From the NCBI RefSeq assembly GCF_900104965.1, contig NZ_LT629757.1, positions 2,170,001 to 2,234,000 of the forward strand: a DNA stretch of 64,000 bases, written 5' to 3'. Made by a program: the position numbers and the translations under genes. This DNA is from Nocardioides scoriae (lineage in GTDB: Bacteria; Actinomycetota; Actinomycetes; Propionibacteriales; Nocardioidaceae). The notes under the pieces are model-generated. The model had not been told where the DNA came from. It saw only the letters and a list, made by a program, of their open reading frames with translations, and searched no databases. This document shows, in pieces, positions 62,520 through 64,000 of the stretch (the first letter of the stretch is position 1; the number at the start of each line of letters is the position of its first letter).

Positions 62520-62927
62520 TCAGACGCGCCGGCGCTTGGGCGGGCGGCAACCGTTGTGGGGGGTGGGCGTGACGTCCTGGATGGTGCCGACCTCGAGGCC
62601 GATCGCACCCAGCGAGCGGATCGCGGTCTCGCGACCCGAGCCCGGGCCCTTGACGAACACGTCGATCTTCTTCATCCCGTGGTCCATCGCCCGACGGCCA
62701 GCGGCCTCGGCGGCCATCTGCGCGGCGAACGGCGTGGACTTGCGCGAGCCCTTGAAGCCGACGGTGCCGGCAGAGGCCCACGAGATGACCGCACCCGTGG
62801 GGTCGGTGATCGTGACGATCGTGTTGTTGAACGTGCTCTTGATGTGGGCTTCGCCCTGAGCGACGTTCTTCTTCTCCTTGCGGCGCACCTTCTTGGCGCC
62901 GGCCGCGCTGCGGCTCTTGGGGGGCAT
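62520..62927 (-). CDS. rpsK: 30S ribosomal protein S11 (uS11)
   Basis: 135 aa. [34 protein letters not shown] and the C-terminal [18 protein letters not shown]. Member of the alpha operon, 59 bp after rpsM. Confidence 0.98.
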   Translation of the reverse strand: MPPKSRSAAGAKKVRRKEKKNVAQGEAHIKSTFNNTIVTITDPTGAVISWASAGTVGFKGSRKSTPFAAQMAAEAAGRRAMDHGMKKIDVFVKGPGSGRETAIRSLGAIGLEVGTIQDVTPTPHNGCRPPKRRRV

Positions 62928-62986
62928 GCAGTACTCCTGAAGTCTTCTGGTGTCAGTTGTAGGCGGTGCTCAGGCGGGGCCTGAGG

Positions 62987-63361
62987 TCACTTCGCCTTCT
63001 TCTTGCCGGCGACGGTGCGCTTGGGACCCTTGCGGGTGCGCGCGTTGGTCTTGGTCCGCTGTCCGCGCACGGGCAGGCCCATGCGGTGACGACGACCCTG
63101 GTAGCTGCCGATCTCGATCTTGCGGCGGATGTCCGCCTGGACCTCGCGACGGAGGTCACCCTCGATCTTGTAGTCGGCTTCGATGGCGTCACGGAGCTTG
63201 ACCAGCTCGTCGTCGCCCAGGGTGTGGACGCGCGCGTTCGGGTCGATGCCCGTCGCGGCCAGGAGCTTCTGGGAGCGGGTACGGCCGATGCCGTAGATGT
63301 AGGTGAGTGCGATCTCGATGCGCTTCTCGCGCGGGAGGTCGACACCAACGAGGCGTGCCAT
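62987..63361 (-). CDS. rpsM: 30S ribosomal protein S13 (uS13)
   Basis: 124 aa. ATG at 63361 gives the conserved [16 protein letters not shown]; an upstream in-frame start is not conserved. [31 protein letters not shown] and the basic C-terminal tail [11 protein letters not shown] reach the P-site tRNA. Confidence 0.97.
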   Translation of the reverse strand: MARLVGVDLPREKRIEIALTYIYGIGRTRSQKLLAATGIDPNARVHTLGDDELVKLRDAIEADYKIEGDLRREVQADIRRKIEIGSYQGRRHRMGLPVRGQRTKTNARTRKGPKRTVAGKKKAK

Positions 63362-63512
63362 GGTGGTGGCCCTTCTGTGGATCACGGTGGTCTGGTCGTG
63401 TCGCGCCCCGCCGAGCGGCGGGCTCCGGCCATCCGTTCCGGAGGTGTGTCAGGCCTGGAGGCCCTGAGCGATCACGTGGTGGATGTCTTCAGTTGTGGGG
63501 CGGAGCCGGGGC

Positions 63513-63626
63513 TCAGCCCTGGCGCTGCTTGTGACGCGGGTTCTCGCAGATCACCATGACGCGGCCGTGGCGACGGATCACCTTGCACTTGTCACAGATC
63601 GGCTTGACGCTCGGGTTGACCTTCAT
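63513..63626 (-). CDS. rpmJ: 50S ribosomal protein L36 (bL36)
   Basis: 37 aa: starts [15 protein letters not shown] and ends [10 protein letters not shown]11, C14, C27 and H32 make it the zinc-binding (C+) form. It sits between infA and rpsM in the standard place. The 151-bp gap to rpsM is longer than the others in this operon and contains a small CCGCCG/CGGCGG hairpin. Confidence 0.95.
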   Translation of the reverse strand: MKVNPSVKPICDKCKVIRRHGRVMVICENPRHKQRQG

Positions 63627-63656
63627 GTCAGCCCTTTCTGGGTCGGCTGGATGCGG

Positions 63657-63878
63657 TTACTTGTACCGGTAGACGATCCGACCCCGGGTGAGGTCGTACG
63701 GCGACAGCTCCACCACCACGCGGTCCTCGGGGAGGATCCGGATGTAGTGCTGGCGCATCTTGCCGCTGATGTGGGCGAGCACCTTGTGTCCGTTGGAGAG
63801 CTCCACCCGGAACATGGCATTGGGGAGGGCCTCCACGACGGAGCCCTCCATCTCGATCACGCCTTCTTTCTTCGGCAT
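63657..63878 (-). CDS. infA: Translation initiation factor IF-1
   Basis: 73 aa, one S1/OB-fold domain with [29 protein letters not shown] and [15 protein letters not shown]. It occupies the ribosomal A site during initiation. First gene of the visible alpha operon. The 122 bp upstream, to the window end, show no coding sequence and no convincing promoter hexamers. Confidence 0.98.
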   Translation of the reverse strand: MPKKEGVIEMEGSVVEALPNAMFRVELSNGHKVLAHISGKMRQHYIRILPEDRVVVELSPYDLTRGRIVYRYK

Positions 63879-64000
63879 GTCCTCCGCAATCTGCTCGTCC
63901 GTTGTCTACCGTCGGCCCGGGAACCTCCCCGGCACCGTGACGGTGACGCGGGGTGGACCTCGTGGAGCGGCTCCGTGAGCCTCAACCCCGGGCGCGCCGC

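Noticed and set aside
63879-64000. Promoter or gene end upstream of infA
   Set aside because: No convincing hexamer pair and no coding frame could be defended before the window edge.

Overview
This window is chromosomal DNA from a very GC-rich, mycothiol-using actinobacterium. It most likely comes from the Nocardioides/Nocardioidaceae neighbourhood. Pointers are the mycothiol-dependent formaldehyde dehydrogenase, GC at almost every third codon position, many GTG starts and many leaderless-looking genes. The genus is an inference from gene content, not a computed placement.

The backbone is a minus-strand housekeeping series in the order I recall for Mycobacterium tuberculosis Rv3462c to Rv3419c. 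From right to left it reads infA, rpmJ, rpsM, rpsK, rpsD, rpoA, rplQ (63.9-60.0 kb), truA (57 kb), rplM, rpsI, glmM (36.5-34.0 kb), glmS, acpS (22.4-20.1 kb), nnr, alr, an alpha/beta hydrolase, tsaE, tsaB (19.1-13.8 kb), and finally rimI and tsaD (3.8-1.0 kb). Blocks of mostly plus-strand accessory genes are set into this backbone.

Block 1 (3.8-13.8 kb) separates tsaB from rimI and looks like a SigK regulon. It holds a membrane molybdopterin oxidoreductase, a fasciclin lipoprotein, sigK, rskA, a fused FAD-oxidoreductase/DUF1365 protein, two cyclopropane-synthase-type methyltransferases, a DUF1295 membrane protein and a further membrane protein. Two promoters resembling the SigK type sit in front of the first two genes. 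Block 2 (19.1-20.1 kb) is one AbiEi/DUF559 nuclease-like gene bracketed by two copies of a 52-bp imperfect palindrome. Block 3 (22.4-33.9 kb) carries coaA, a DUF389 protein, a CitA/CitB-type two-component system divergent from a TctCBA tricarboxylate transporter with a universal stress protein, a hemerythrin protein, a MetE-like protein and Ohr.

Block 4 (36.8-56.3 kb) has citrate synthase, an ECF42-type sigma factor with its YCII partner and a recognisable promoter, two acyl-CoA synthetases, an acyl-CoA dehydrogenase, an SDR, an ABC-F ATPase, a group of REP-like palindromic repeats, a divergent Nramp-family transporter, and a translationally coupled redox operon. That operon encodes a short Ser/Thr-rich membrane protein, ApbE, a ferric-reductase-like cytochrome, a NuoF-like subunit and a ferredoxin. 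Block 5 (57.1-59.9 kb) contains a YczE-like membrane protein, a thioredoxin-reductase-like flavoprotein without the CxxC, and a GatB/YqeY protein.

A TAGGNT-like -10 hexamer followed by 6 nt and then the start codon recurs at many genes, and was used to choose starts. No tRNA, rRNA, CRISPR array, transposase, integrase or phage gene was seen.
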